Below are positions 1 through 8,739 of a stretch of 50,786 nt of DNA, piece after piece. A model generated the notes under the pieces. It ran no database searches. It worked only from the letters and a program-made list of their open reading frames with translations, and was not told the origin of the DNA. The stretch's first letter is position 1; every line of letters starts with the position of its first letter. Where the stretch lies: assembly GCA_028718325.1 (NCBI GenBank), contig JAQUMB010000003.1:1-50786 (forward strand). The letters run 5' to 3'. This DNA comes from Patescibacteria group bacterium. Lineage in GTDB: Bacteria; Patescibacteriota; CPR2; UBA1875; CAIMLA01. A program made the translations under genes and the position numbers.

Positions 1-12
1 TCTGGAGTAATA

Positions 13-405
13 ATGCAAGAAGAAAAAAGCAGATTAAAAGAAAAAATAGGAATATTTTTATTAGCACTGATCTTCCTTATTTCGGGTTTGATTTTGATAA
101 AAGATAAAGAAAAGCCAATTAAATATGTTCAGGATGATACATCAACGAGCAACCCAACAACAGCCGTTCAGCTTCCGGTCCAAGCGACGACAACAAGTGA
201 CACCAAACCAAGTGGTAAAATCAATCTCAACAAGGCTTCACTCGAAGATTTGGACTCATTGCCAGGAATTGGGCCGGTGATAGCCCAAAGAATTATTGAT
301 TACCGGACAAAAACCGGGGGATTCAAAACTCTGGTTGAACTAAAGGAAGTTTCTGGTATTGGTGATGCAAAATACAGCAAGGTTGAGACACTAATCTCTC
401 TCTAA
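13..405 (+). CDS. ComEA-like helix-hairpin-helix DNA-binding protein
   Basis: A 130-residue protein with a short basic N-terminus and one membrane segment (about residues 10-26, GIFLLALIFLISGLILI). A Ser/Thr/Pro-rich linker follows, then a C-terminal helix-hairpin-helix pair (about residues 70-130). INLNKASLEDLDSLPGIGP and the later EVSGIGDAK give the two GIG hairpins typical of ComEA. The family binds double-stranded DNA at the cell surface during natural transformation; that role is inferred from fold and topology. A GGAG Shine-Dalgarno sequence lies just before the ATG. No comEC is visible, because the window starts here. Naming is fairly safe at fold level, less so for function. Confidence 0.85.
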   Translation: MQEEKSRLKEKIGIFLLALIFLISGLILIKDKEKPIKYVQDDTSTSNPTTAVQLPVQATTTSDTKPSGKINLNKASLEDLDSLPGIGPVIAQRIIDYRTKTGGFKTLVELKEVSGIGDAKYSKVETLISL

Positions 406-546
406 GACTAGGCTGAATACTAAAACCTATCTTGGGGAGATGACAGTCCTCAATCTTTCTGTTACTCTTAACATCTGTTCTTTGAAAAAAAACAGCTCCG
501 GTATAGGCCGGGACTGTCGTCTATCTCTGGATTTGGAAGGAGCGAG
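406..546 (+). promoter_or_regulatory. Structured leader before the radical-SAM gene
   Basis: This spacer holds an 8-base inverted repeat, GACAGTCC (442-449) against GGACTGTC (511-518). It encloses a hairpin built on CTGTT/AACAG and a CCGG/CCGG element. The Shine-Dalgarno sequence GGAAGGAG directly precedes the ATG at 547. No cobalamin-riboswitch core was found although the downstream enzyme has a B12-type domain. A promoter could not be assigned with confidence. Confidence 0.4.
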
Positions 547-1926
547 ATGAAGATTTATTTGATCGAATCGCCACCATTTGGGGTCCACGTTTTCAGTAAA
601 ATTACAATGCCGCGACTTGGGCTGCCTATCATTGGAGCGTATCTGAAAGAGCATGGCCATGTAGTCATTATTTATGTACCAGCCCTTTCGGAGATAGATT
701 GGGAAGACGTCTACACGGCTGATCTTGTGGGGATATCCTCGACAACCTCGACGATTACCGCAGCATACGCGATGGCTGATCAGATTCGCGCTCATAACAT
801 CCCAGTTATTATCGGTGGTCCACACGTCACTTTTATGGTCGAGGAAGCTCTCGGTCATGTCGACTATGTCGCCAGATTTGAGTGTGGCGAGCAGATCATG
901 CTTGAACTCATCGGATATCTAGAAGCCCGGGGAACGTTGGAGGCAATTGACGGACTTTCCTATAAGGTAAGGGGAAAAATCGTTAATAATCCTCCCAGAA
1001 AGAAGCTTGCCAATCTCGATGAGTTGCCTTTCCCAGACTTGTCACTGATCGTGGGTCACGAGAATATGACTACGACTCCGATTATGACCAGCTGGGGTTG
1101 TCCTTTTGATTGTGAGTTCTGTTCGGTCACTACCATGTTTGGCAGAAAGTATAGATTCCGAAGTCCTGAAAATATCATCGCTGAGCTCAAAGACAAGAAG
1201 CCAAAGAACGTCTTTTTCTACGACGACAACTTTGCCGCCAATAGAAGCAGACTAAAGACGCTGCTCCAGATGATCATCGACGAGGGAATCAAGTTCAGCT
1301 GGAGTGCTCAGGTCAGAACTGACGTAACAAAAGATCCTGAGCTTCTGGATCTGATGGCGAAAAGCGGTTGCTGGCAGGTCTACCTCGGTCTCGAGTCGAT
1401 CAGCCAAGAGACGCTTGACAGCTATGACAAAGCTCAAAGTGTCCAAGACATCATTGATGCGGTTAACCTCCTGAACATTCATGGGATCAAAAGCCACGGT
1501 ATGTTTGTCTTGGGAGCTGACACAGATACCAAAGATGTCGTTCGTGATACCGTTGACTTCGCGATCGAACACAAGATCAGTACGATCATGCTGAACATAC
1601 TGACACCTTTGCCGGGAACCCCTGTCTATGAAGAAATTAAACGGACCAGCCGGATTTTCGACTCTCGCTGGGAACACTACGACGCGCATCATGTGGTCTT
1701 CATCCCTAAGAATATGACTCCATACGAACTCCAGGCGAGGATAATCTTGGGCTATGCGCGCTTCTTCTCACTTTCGCATTTGATCAAAGCTCTCTTCTCG
1801 ATGAATAAGGTCAAGATCATGCTAAGCGCTTGGGGTTACACCACCATGAAAGCATGGCGAAAAGACAAAAGAAATAAGAGCTATGTAAAATGGCTCAAGA
1901 ACTTGAAGCGAGGGAAGCTTCGCTAG
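547..1926 (+). CDS. B12-binding-domain radical SAM enzyme (BchE/HpnJ-like class)
   Basis: A 459-residue protein with an N-terminal Rossmann-like B12-binding domain (about 1-140; DLVGISSTTSTI is typical of the BchE-type class). A radical-SAM barrel follows. The iron-sulfur motif is C-x3-C-x2-C in SWGCPFDCEFCSV (about residue 185), and LGLESISQETLDSYDK and TPLPGTPVYEEIK are common in this class. Members do radical methylations, cyclisations or rearrangements on lipids, pigments or natural products. The substrate cannot be read from sequence. The gene is visibly richer in G+C than its neighbours, with codons such as CTC, GTC and ATC frequent. It ends in its own GC-rich terminator, which suggests transfer or a distinct origin. 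Confidence 0.85.
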   Translation: MKIYLIESPPFGVHVFSKITMPRLGLPIIGAYLKEHGHVVIIYVPALSEIDWEDVYTADLVGISSTTSTITAAYAMADQIRAHNIPVIIGGPHVTFMVEEALGHVDYVARFECGEQIMLELIGYLEARGTLEAIDGLSYKVRGKIVNNPPRKKLANLDELPFPDLSLIVGHENMTTTPIMTSWGCPFDCEFCSVTTMFGRKYRFRSPENIIAELKDKKPKNVFFYDDNFAANRSRLKTLLQMIIDEGIKFSWSAQVRTDVTKDPELLDLMAKSGCWQVYLGLESISQETLDSYDKAQSVQDIIDAVNLLNIHGIKSHGMFVLGADTDTKDVVRDTVDFAIEHKISTIMLNILTPLPGTPVYEEIKRTSRIFDSRWEHYDAHHVVFIPKNMTPYELQARIILGYARFFSLSHLIKALFSMNKVKIMLSAWGYTTMKAWRKDKRNKSYVKWLKNLKRGKLR

Positions 1927-1937
1927 TACCATCAAAA

Positions 1938-1965
1938 GGGCGGCCCGATGTCCATCGGGCCGCCC
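1938..1965 (+). terminator. Rho-independent-like terminator after the radical-SAM gene
   Basis: GGGCGGCCCGATG (1938-1950) pairs perfectly over 13 bases with CATCGGGCCGCCC (1953-1965). TCAATCTTTCTT follows, a T-rich but broken tract. It is much more GC-rich than the other terminators here except the one at 49372. Confidence 0.8.
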
Positions 1966-1982
1966 TCAATCTTTCTTGAATA

Positions 1983-2011
1983 TTGAAAAACTAATCCTGA
2001 AATGGTAAAAT
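1983..2011 (+). promoter_or_regulatory. Promoter for tRNA-Leu
   Basis: TTGAAA (1983-1988), a 17-base spacer, then TAAAAT (2006-2011) preceded by TGG, so the -10 is also extended. The tRNA starts 18 bases downstream. Confidence 0.75.
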
Positions 2012-2028
2012 TACAAAGCATTTTATGC

Positions 2029-2115
2029 GCCCGGGTGGCGGAATTGGTATACGCGCTAGTCTTAGGAACTAGTGCCAGAAATGGCTTGCGAGTTCGAGTC
2101 TCGCCTCGGGCACCA
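2029..2115 (+). tRNA. tRNA-Leu (anticodon TAG)
   Basis: Acceptor arm GCCCGGG (2029-2035) pairs with CTCGGGC (2105-2111) with one G-T wobble. Discriminator A and an encoded CCA (2113-2115) follow. The anticodon stem CTAGT/ACTAG encloses the loop CTTAGGA, giving anticodon TAG. A long class II variable arm with GCC/GGC pairing and the T-loop TTCGAGT are present. It has its own promoter. Confidence 0.97.
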
Positions 2116-2227
2116 TAAACAGTTAAAAGTTAAATAGTAACGAGTTGATAGTAAAAACAATAGAGAAATCGTGCTTCGAAACTATTTCACTATTAAACTA
2201 ATTACTCATCGACTGAAAGGAGAAGCC
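2116..2227 (+). promoter_or_regulatory. Thioredoxin upstream region with an inverted repeat
   Basis: AATAGAGAAAT (2159-2169) is complementary to ATTTCACTATT (2184-2194) at 10 of 11 positions, so the transcript can form a hairpin. The Shine-Dalgarno sequence AAAGGAG ends 3 bases before the ATG at 2228. No clear promoter hexamers were recognised. Confidence 0.35.
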
Positions 2228-2545
2228 ATGTCATTAGTACAGGTAAAAGAAGGTGAATTTGAAAATGAGGTGATAAAATCGGAAAAACCGGTAATTGTTG
2301 ATTTCTATGCTGATTGGTGCGGGCCGTGCAAGGCAATGGAGCCGATATTTGATCAATTAAGTAAAAAATATGAAGGAAAAGTTAAATTTGTAAAACTTAA
2401 TGTTGACGAAAATCAGTCAATTGCTATTGAGTATGGAGTTATGAGTATTCCGACATTGATTATTTTCAAAGAAGGCAAACCAGTTGACAATTTAATGGGT
2501 CTGCAAGACGAAAACTCACTAGAGGAAAAATTAAACTTATTGTAA
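2228..2545 (+). CDS. trxA: Thioredoxin
   Basis: A 105-residue protein of normal thioredoxin length. The redox motif WCGPC lies at residues 30-34 after the strand VIVDFYAD. The cis-proline loop MSIPTLIIF and a late glycine follow. It reduces protein disulfides in the cytoplasm using electrons from thioredoxin reductase, which is not in this window. The reading frame stays open back to 2171. The ATG at 2228 is chosen because AAAGGAG sits just before it and the family sequence begins there. Its neighbours are tRNA-Leu and trigger factor. Confidence 0.96.
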   Translation: MSLVQVKEGEFENEVIKSEKPVIVDFYADWCGPCKAMEPIFDQLSKKYEGKVKFVKLNVDENQSIAIEYGVMSIPTLIIFKEGKPVDNLMGLQDENSLEEKLNLL

Positions 2546-2606
2546 TCGCCGCTTCAATAAAAATGTTAAATTGTAATTTACGTAGGAACATAGGAAAGGA
2601 ATAATC

Positions 2607-3890
2607 TTGAAAATTCAAAAAGAAAACATTGAAGATAAAATAAAATTAATCATTGATGTTGAAGCAAGACTTATTGCAGACAAGTCCGAGGTAGTTTACG
2701 GTAGACTGTCAAAAAACGTAAAAGTAGCTGGGTTTAGGCCCGGTAAGGCACCAAAACATTTGATCGAAAAGGAAATCGGCCAAGAGAGACTAAATGCTGA
2801 GATACTGGATTTGATCATCCCTGAGACATATTATGAAGCAATCACTAAAGAGAATTTAAATCCCGTAGGCCCACCGGAAATAAAATTACTTAAATTTGTG
2901 CCAACGGACGGGTTGAGTTATGAAGCAGTGATTGAAGTTTTACCGGAATTTAAATTGCCAGACCTGACAGCCATAAAGATAAAAAGAGAAGTACCTAAGA
3001 TCACGGATGAGGAAATTCAAGAAGTTCTGAATGACCTGGCCAAGCAATTAGCTAAACACTCAAAGGTCACAAGGCCGGCTAAACTAGGCGATAAGATAGA
3101 AATTGACTTTGAAGGCTTTGTCGATAACTTGCCATTTGAAGGAAACAAGAACCAAAAATATCCATTGATATTAGGTCAAGGACAAATGATACCGGGGTTT
3201 GAAGAACAGCTTGTCGGGATGAAGGAAAATGAAGACAAGGAAATTGAGGTAACCTTTCCAAAAGAATACCATGCCACAAACTTGGCTAGTAAAAAAGCAA
3301 AGTTCAAAATAAAAATGCATGAGATCAATGAAGTAATCTTGCCAGTAATCAACGATGCCTTTGCCACACAAGTTGGTCCATTTAAGGAGTTGTCTCATCT
3401 GAAAGAGGATATTGGAAAAGAATTATTGAACACAAAAGTTGCTCAAGAGCGAAATAGGATTGAGGGTGAGATATTAGAAAAAATTATATCCCAAACAAAA
3501 ATTAAAGTTCCAAGCTCATTAATTCACCAGGAAACTCACAACTTACTTCATGAGGTCGAACACAATCTAGAGCATCAGGGTTTAACAGTTGACCGTTATT
3601 TGGAGATGACAAAAAAGACCAAGGAAGAACTGGAAAAAGAAATGCTTCCTGAAGCCGAAAAGAGAGTTAAAATAGGATTAATTCTGACAGAAGTGGCGAA
3701 GAAGTTAAAGGCGGAAGTCACAGAAGAAGAAATTCATCAGGAGGCTGAAAAAAGATTGTTACAAGTTAACCCAGAAGAGAAAAAACAAGCTGAAAGCTTC
3801 TATGACTCACACGATGGGCATCATCAAATCGAAAATGGTTTAATAGGCGAGAAGGTTATTAGTTATCTTTACGAAACATGCTCGAAGTAA
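2607..3890 (+). CDS. tig: Trigger factor (ribosome-associated chaperone)
   Basis: A 427-residue protein that starts at TTG with AGGAAAGGA eight bases upstream. The N-terminal ribosome-binding domain carries the signature VAGFRPGKAPKHLIEK (about residues 41-56), which docks at L23. The FKBP-type prolyl isomerase domain (about 150-245) shows GDKIEIDFEGF and ILGQGQMIPGFEEQLVGM. The C-terminal helical domain forms the chaperone arms. It catches nascent chains at the exit tunnel. Genes for its partners lie nearby: clpP and rplW (L23). Domain order and length are complete. Confidence 0.97.
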   Translation: MKIQKENIEDKIKLIIDVEARLIADKSEVVYGRLSKNVKVAGFRPGKAPKHLIEKEIGQERLNAEILDLIIPETYYEAITKENLNPVGPPEIKLLKFVPTDGLSYEAVIEVLPEFKLPDLTAIKIKREVPKITDEEIQEVLNDLAKQLAKHSKVTRPAKLGDKIEIDFEGFVDNLPFEGNKNQKYPLILGQGQMIPGFEEQLVGMKENEDKEIEVTFPKEYHATNLASKKAKFKIKMHEINEVILPVINDAFATQVGPFKELSHLKEDIGKELLNTKVAQERNRIEGEILEKIISQTKIKVPSSLIHQETHNLLHEVEHNLEHQGLTVDRYLEMTKKTKEELEKEMLPEAEKRVKIGLILTEVAKKLKAEVTEEEIHQEAEKRLLQVNPEEKKQAESFYDSHDGHHQIENGLIGEKVISYLYETCSK

Positions 3891-3962
3891 TTAATTTTTC
3901 GTTATCCCTGTGAAAGAAGGGGCCCAGACTGTAGCTAATAAAGCGATTTAGAAAGAACAAAA

Positions 3963-4370
3963 ATGAAAATAGTAATTTGTGGTAGTAGCAGTTTTTGCAA
4001 AGAAAAGGTTAAAATCAAACAAGATTTAGCAAATCTTGGGCATAAAGGTATCTTGAACAAGTGGGATGAGCAAGTTAAAAGGCCGACTGACTATAAAATG
4101 TCAGATACAGAGATAAAGAAAGAGCGCGATCTGATCATCGCTTATTATCGTTACATTGCTGAAAGTGATGGTATATTGGTTACTAACTATGATAAAAATG
4201 GTATCAAAAATTATATAGGTGCAAATACCTTTCTAGAAATGGGGTATGCTTATGCTTTGAACAAGAAAATTTATATTTTAAATGATATCCCCACACAGAA
4301 ATATATAAATGATGAGGTAGAAGTTTTTGAGCCACTAGTATTGAATGGGGATTTAAAGAAGATAATTTAA
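3963..4370 (+). CDS. Nucleoside 2-deoxyribosyltransferase-like protein
   Basis: A 135-residue protein. It starts [11 protein letters not shown] like a Rossmann-type nucleotide-binding strand. Later segments are [17 protein letters not shown] and [23 protein letters not shown]. The '[11 protein letters not shown]' pattern, with a glutamate on a helix after a disordered linker, matches the nucleoside deoxyribosyltransferase and DUF4406-like fold. Members cleave or transfer N-glycosidic bonds, or bind nucleotides. The exact reaction here is not known. It lies between tig and clpP and has no obvious promoter of its own. Confidence 0.65.
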   Translation: MKIVICGSSSFCKEKVKIKQDLANLGHKGILNKWDEQVKRPTDYKMSDTEIKKERDLIIAYYRYIAESDGILVTNYDKNGIKNYIGANTFLEMGYAYALNKKIYILNDIPTQKYINDEVEVFEPLVLNGDLKKII

Positions 4371-4376
4371 CCTTTT

Positions 4377-4385
4377 TGCTATAAT
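4377..4385 (+). promoter_or_regulatory. Extended -10 promoter for clpP
   Basis: TGCTATAAT (4377-4385) is a perfect extended -10 element. No good -35 hexamer lies 17 bases upstream. Transcription would start near 4392, giving a leader of about 13 bases made almost only of the Shine-Dalgarno sequence AAGGAG. Confidence 0.65.
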
Positions 4386-4404
4386 ATATAAAGAAGGAGA
4401 AAAT

Positions 4405-4995
4405 ATGAAAGCGAAAAATCAAGTCCTGATACCTTCGGTTATCGAAAAATCGAACCTTGGCGAACGAGTTTATGATATTTATTCTCGACTGCTTGAAGAT
4501 CGAATTGTTTTTTTGGGGACAGGGATTGATGATACAGTTGCCAATACAATTATTGCTCAGCTTCTGTTTTTAGAGCATACAGACAGCAAGAAGGATATTA
4601 CTTTGTACATCAATAGCCCGGGTGGGAGCGTCACGAGTGCCTTGGCTATCTATGACACTATTCAATATGTCCGTCCTGATGTTTCAACAGTGTGTGTTGG
4701 GATGGCGGCCAGTGCAGCTGCTATTATTCTAACCTCTGGAGCAAAAAAGAAACGCTTTTCATTGCCTAATTCTAAAATTATGATTCATCAGCCAATTGTC
4801 TCCGGAATGGAAGGCCAAGTGACTGATATTGAAATTCATGCTAAGGAACTTTTACGAACAAAAAAACAAATCAATGAGATCCTTGCTAAGCACACAGGGC
4901 AAAAGGTAGACAAGGTAAATCTTGATGTTGAACGTGATTTCTTTATGACGGCGAATGAAGCGAAAACCTACGGATTAATCGATACAATTATTTAA
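4405..4995 (+). CDS. clpP: ATP-dependent Clp protease proteolytic subunit
   Basis: A 196-residue serine protease of usual length. The catalytic triad is visible: Ser103 in GMAAS, His128 in IMIHQP and Asp178 in ERDFFM. The oxyanion-hole segment [10 protein letters not shown] (70-79) is intact. ClpP forms a double-heptamer chamber that degrades proteins fed by ClpX or ClpC, neither of which is in the window. ATG at 4405 is supported by AAGGAG 6 bases upstream. The gene appears to be transcribed alone; the rpoB promoter begins 15 bases after its stop. Confidence 0.97.
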   Translation: MKAKNQVLIPSVIEKSNLGERVYDIYSRLLEDRIVFLGTGIDDTVANTIIAQLLFLEHTDSKKDITLYINSPGGSVTSALAIYDTIQYVRPDVSTVCVGMAASAAAIILTSGAKKKRFSLPNSKIMIHQPIVSGMEGQVTDIEIHAKELLRTKKQINEILAKHTGQKVDKVNLDVERDFFMTANEAKTYGLIDTII

Positions 4996-5009
4996 AATAA
5001 CAATTATTG

Positions 5010-5038
5010 TTGACAATGTGTGTAAAATAGTGTAAACT
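5010..5038 (+). promoter_or_regulatory. Promoter of the rpoB-rpoC-str operon
   Basis: TTGACA (5010-5015), 17 bases, TAAACT (5033-5038). The same -10 hexamer occurs in the tuf promoter. A 13-base perfect inverted repeat AACAATTATTGTT (4999-5011) overlaps the -35 edge and could be an operator. The start site is expected near 5045, leaving a leader of about 155 bases. Confidence 0.85.
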
Positions 5039-5044
5039 TTTTAT

Positions 5045-5199
5045 CACGACTAATAAATGGGTCGCAAAGCTTGTTTTGATTTATCAAGCATACAACCCAT
5101 AGTTCTAAGCAAAGCACGAAAGTGCTGAAACGAAAAATGTGAATAGCGTCACTCCTCGAGTTGTAAGTTTAAATTTTAAAATAAGGAGCGGGTATTTTT
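5045..5199 (+). promoter_or_regulatory. Long structured 5' leader of rpoB
   Basis: Visible helices are ATGGGT (5057-5062) with ACCCAT (5095-5100), enclosing GCTTG (5069-5073) with CAAGC (5085-5089). Next comes AGCAC-GAAA-GTGCT (5113-5126), a GNRA-capped hairpin. CTCCT (5152-5156) is complementary to AGGAG (5184-5188) in the rpoB Shine-Dalgarno sequence. Translational control is inferred. It does not match a riboswitch class that I recognise. Confidence 0.5.
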
Positions 5200-8100
5200 A
5201 TGGCCAAAGAACAAGTTTCTTTTGTTAGCACTTCAAAAACAGGCAGAAGGTTTCTAAACATTTCTCCGAATGTTATGCCATTACCAGATTTAATTGAGGT
5301 TCAGACACAAAGCTTTGATCGATTTATCAAAGATGGACTTCAAGAACTATTTGATGAAGTTTTCCCAATTGATGATTATACTGGGAAAATAATGTCCCTA
5401 AATATTAAAGATTATTGGTTGGGAGAAGCAAAATACTCGGAAAAAGTCTCAAAGGAAAAGAAGGTTTCTTATGAGGCACCATTAAAGGCTAATATCGAAC
5501 TAACCAATCGAGAAAATGGTAAAAAGAAAACACAAGAAGTCTTCCTCGGTGATATGCCGGTTATGACTGATCGTGGGACCTTCATTATTAACGGCGTGGA
5601 GAGAGTTGTTGTCAGCCAGCTTATTCGTTCTCCCGGTGTCTTTTTCAATTCAGAAACAAATAATGATGTTGAGCTTTTTGGCGCAAAAATTATTCCAGGG
5701 CGTGGAGCTTGGCTTGAGATCGAAACTAGCCCCCAGGGAGTTATCTATGCCAAGATTGATCGCAAGAGAAAGATTCCTATAACGACAATCCTCAGAGCCT
5801 TTGGCTATAAAACAAATGAGGAAATGGTCAAACTTTTTAGTGACGTAAATACCAATAAAGATCGTGATTACATAAAAAATACTTTAGAAAAGGACCCGTC
5901 TACTACTCAAGGCGAAGCTTTTGTAGAGGTTTATAAAAGAATCAGACCTGGTGATTTAGCGACGGTTGAGAATGCTCAGAGCTATATAGAAGGTGTCTTT
6001 TTCGATATTAAAAAATATGACCTTTCTCGAGTAGGTCGCTATAAAATGAACAAAAGGCTTGATATAGACGTCAAAAACATTCGTGAAAATCAAGTTTTGA
6101 GGAGAGATGATCTAGTAGAAATTATCAAAGAGATTATTCGGTTAAACAATGGTTTAGGAGTTGCTGATGATATTGATAACCTGGGAAATCGTCGGGTTAA
6201 AACAGTCGGAGAGTTATTGCAAAACAAATTTAGAATGGGCCTTTTAAGGGTAGAGAGAATTATCAGAGATCGAATGTCGACCAACGATCCTAATACCACA
6301 ACTGCCAGCCAGCTTATTAATGTGCGACCGATTGTAGCAGCTGTCAGAGAATTTTTTGCCAGTTCTCAACTGTCGCAATTCATGGAACAGACAAATCCTT
6401 TGGGAGAGTTAGCCCATAAGAGGAAATTAAGCTCACTTGGGCCTGGAGGTTTGACACGTGAAAGAGCCGGGTTTGAAGTACGTGATGTACACAAAACTCA
6501 TTATGGAAGAATTTGTCCTATCGAAACTCCGGAAGGACCAAACATTGGATTGGTTAGTTCATTATCTTCTTACTCAAAGATTAATGAATATGGCTTTATT
6601 GAAACACCTTATAGAAAAGTTTTGAATAAAGTTAAAAATGATGGCAAATCAGCTATTGGTTATATAGCGCAAAAAGATTTAAAAAACAAGTCAGGGAAAA
6701 TTGTTATTAAAACTGGTACGAAAATCACCGCAACTGCTGCCAAAGATTTGTCGGGGAATGGGCAAGACTATATTCTAATCAAACCTCAGGCGACTAAGGA
6801 AATTGAATATTTAACAGCCGATGTGGAAGATAAAATAATCATTGCTCAAGCAAAAACGCTGGTTGATGCGGAAGGTAATTTTCTTACCAAAACAGCTATT
6901 GCCCGAAGAAAAGGGGAGGCAGACGAAGTTGATATCGAAGAAATTGATTATATTGATGTTGCCACTGAACAACCAGTAGGTATTTCAGCTTCTTTAATTC
7001 CATTCCTGGAACATGATGAGGCCAGACGTGCATTGATGGGAGCTAATATGCAACGACAAGCGGTTTCTTTGGTCAGGCCAGAATCTCCGATTGTCGGGAC
7101 GGGCAATGAAGCTAAAGTTGCGGAGGACACAGGTCAAACAATTGTTGCCAAAGGAGCAGGAGAAGTTGTTTCTGCCACTGGCGATCACATCAAGGTAAAA
7201 TATACAAACGGAAAAGAAGAAATTATTGAATTACATAAATTTGAACAATCAAACAGCGATACCTGCATCAATCAACATCCAGTAGTTGATAAAGGGCAAA
7301 AAATCAAAAAAGGTGACCTTTTAGCAGACGGCCCGGCAATTGATAAGGGAGAAATTGCCTTAGGACAGAACGTTCTTGTTGCTTTTATGTGTATGGAAGG
7401 TGGGACATTTGAAGATGCGATTATTTTATCCGAGAGATTAGTTGAAGATGATCGTTATACCTCTATTCATTTAGAAGAATCACATATAGATGTTAGGGAC
7501 ACAAAATTAGGAGAGGAAGTAATTACTAGAGATATCCCAAACGTTGGAGAAGACGCTCTTCGTGATCTAGACGAGAGTGGAATTATCAGAGTTGGTGCGG
7601 AAGTAGTGGTCGGAGATATCTTGGTTGGGAAAATTACACCAAAAGGCGAAACAGAACTAACTGCGGAAGAAAGACTATTAAGGGCTATATTTGGTGAAAA
7701 AGCACGAGATGTCAAAGACAGCAGCCTGAGAGTTCAGCCAGGTGTCCATGGAAAAGTTGTCAATATTAATATCAAGAGTCGTGAAAAAGGTGATGAGCTT
7801 CCAGTCGGAGTAATGAAGCAAGTTTTTGTGACCATTGCTCAAATGAGAAAAGTAGCGATTGGGGATAAGATGGCTGGGCGTCATGGTAATAAAGGAGTAA
7901 TTGCTAAAATTTTGCCGGTAGAGGACATGCCTTATTTAGAGGATGGAACACCAGTAGATATAGTTCTTAATCCACAAGGTGTCATCTCTCGTATGAATTT
8001 CGGGCAGGTCTTAGAAACTCATTTGGGTTGGGCAGCCAAAGCTTTGGGATTAAAAATTGCAACTCCGGTTTTCGACGGAGTCACGATCGATCAGATTAAG

Positions 8101-8739
8101 GACCTCTTGAATAAGGCTGGGTTGCCAGAAGATGGCAGGGTTCAATTATGTGATGGTCGAACCGGAGAGCCTTTTGCCGAAAGAACAGTAGTGGGCTATA
8201 AATATATGTTGAAACTGCTTCATTTGGTCGAGGACAAGATACATGCTCGGTCAATTGGTCCTTACGCGATGGTAACACAGCAGCCACTGGGCGGGAAAGC
8301 CCAATTTGGTGGCCAGAGATTTGGAGAAATGGAAGTCTGGGCTCTAGAAGCTTATGGTGCTGCACATACATTACAGGAAATACTTACAATCAAATCAGAT
8401 GATGTGGTCGGTCGATCAAAAGCTTATGAAGCGGTTATCAAGGGTGAAGAAATACGTGAACCTAGAATTCCAGAATCTTTCAATGTTTTGGTCAAAGAGC
8501 TTCAGGGATTAGGCTTAGCGGTCGATCTTATACAGGAAACAGCTGGAGAAACTACCGAAATTGAAGCAGAAGAAGTTATAGAAGAAACTTATGAACAAAA
8601 CATCGATGAACTAAATGATGCAGAAATGATGGTTGGAAACGAAGCCGAGAAAGAAATGCCAACCGTTGATGTCTCAGAAGATGATACAAAAGATGATTTC
8701 GCAGTATTAGAAGATGGAAAAGAAGAGGTAGCAAAATGA
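5200..8739 (+). CDS. rpoB: RNA polymerase beta subunit
   Basis: A 1179-residue subunit carrying half of the active centre. [26 protein letters not shown] and the fork/rifampicin region [13 protein letters not shown]...[19 protein letters not shown] are unmistakable. The C-terminal [24 protein letters not shown] contacts the beta-prime clamp. In the rifampicin pocket the E. coli D516 and R529 positions read E and K. About 60 acidic residues (ETTEIEAEE onward) follow the normal end ([10 protein letters not shown]), an unusual tail. AAGGAG lies 11 bases before the ATG. The TGA stop overlaps rpoC as ATGA. Confidence 0.99.
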   Translation: MAKEQVSFVSTSKTGRRFLNISPNVMPLPDLIEVQTQSFDRFIKDGLQELFDEVFPIDDYTGKIMSLNIKDYWLGEAKYSEKVSKEKKVSYEAPLKANIELTNRENGKKKTQEVFLGDMPVMTDRGTFIINGVERVVVSQLIRSPGVFFNSETNNDVELFGAKIIPGRGAWLEIETSPQGVIYAKIDRKRKIPITTILRAFGYKTNEEMVKLFSDVNTNKDRDYIKNTLEKDPSTTQGEAFVEVYKRIRPGDLATVENAQSYIEGVFFDIKKYDLSRVGRYKMNKRLDIDVKNIRENQVLRRDDLVEIIKEIIRLNNGLGVADDIDNLGNRRVKTVGELLQNKFRMGLLRVERIIRDRMSTNDPNTTTASQLINVRPIVAAVREFFASSQLSQFMEQTNPLGELAHKRKLSSLGPGGLTRERAGFEVRDVHKTHYGRICPIETPEGPNIGLVSSLSSYSKINEYGFIETPYRKVLNKVKNDGKSAIGYIAQKDLKNKSGKIVIKTGTKITATAAKDLSGNGQDYILIKPQATKEIEYLTADVEDKIIIAQAKTLVDAEGNFLTKTAIARRKGEADEVDIEEIDYIDVATEQPVGISASLIPFLEHDEARRALMGANMQRQAVSLVRPESPIVGTGNEAKVAEDTGQTIVAKGAGEVVSATGDHIKVKYTNGKEEIIELHKFEQSNSDTCINQHPVVDKGQKIKKGDLLADGPAIDKGEIALGQNVLVAFMCMEGGTFEDAIILSERLVEDDRYTSIHLEESHIDVRDTKLGEEVITRDIPNVGEDALRDLDESGIIRVGAEVVVGDILVGKITPKGETELTAEERLLRAIFGEKARDVKDSSLRVQPGVHGKVVNINIKSREKGDELPVGVMKQVFVTIAQMRKVAIGDKMAGRHGNKGVIAKILPVEDMPYLEDGTPVDIVLNPQGVISRMNFGQVLETHLGWAAKALGLKIATPVFDGVTIDQIKDLLNKAGLPEDGRVQLCDGRTGEPFAERTVVGYKYMLKLLHLVEDKIHARSIGPYAMVTQQPLGGKAQFGGQRFGEMEVWALEAYGAAHTLQEILTIKSDDVVGRSKAYEAVIKGEEIREPRIPESFNVLVKELQGLGLAVDLIQETAGETTEIEAEEVIEETYEQNIDELNDAEMMVGNEAEKEMPTVDVSEDDTKDDFAVLEDGKEEVAK

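Noticed and set aside
406-546. Cobalamin riboswitch before the B12-type radical-SAM gene.
   Set aside because: No GCCACTG-type B12 box or matching core; the region is too short for the class.
427-858. A 143-codon open frame on the minus strand.
   Set aside because: It lies opposite the radical-SAM gene, whose product is clearly recognised, and has no family features or Shine-Dalgarno sequence.
5057-5130. Possible cyclic di-GMP-I (GEMM) riboswitch in the rpoB leader (GTCGCAAAGC and a GAAA-capped hairpin).
   Set aside because: The elements occur in the wrong order, and the pairing and core bases of the class are not satisfied.
5100-5199. L10-type ribosomal protein leader before rpoB.
   Set aside because: rplJ and rplL are not adjacent and no kink-turn-like L10 site was recognised.
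8096-8371. Open minus-strand frames inside rpoB, rpoC and other ribosomal genes.
   Set aside because: They are shadows of strong coding sequence on the plus strand and show no recognisable protein.
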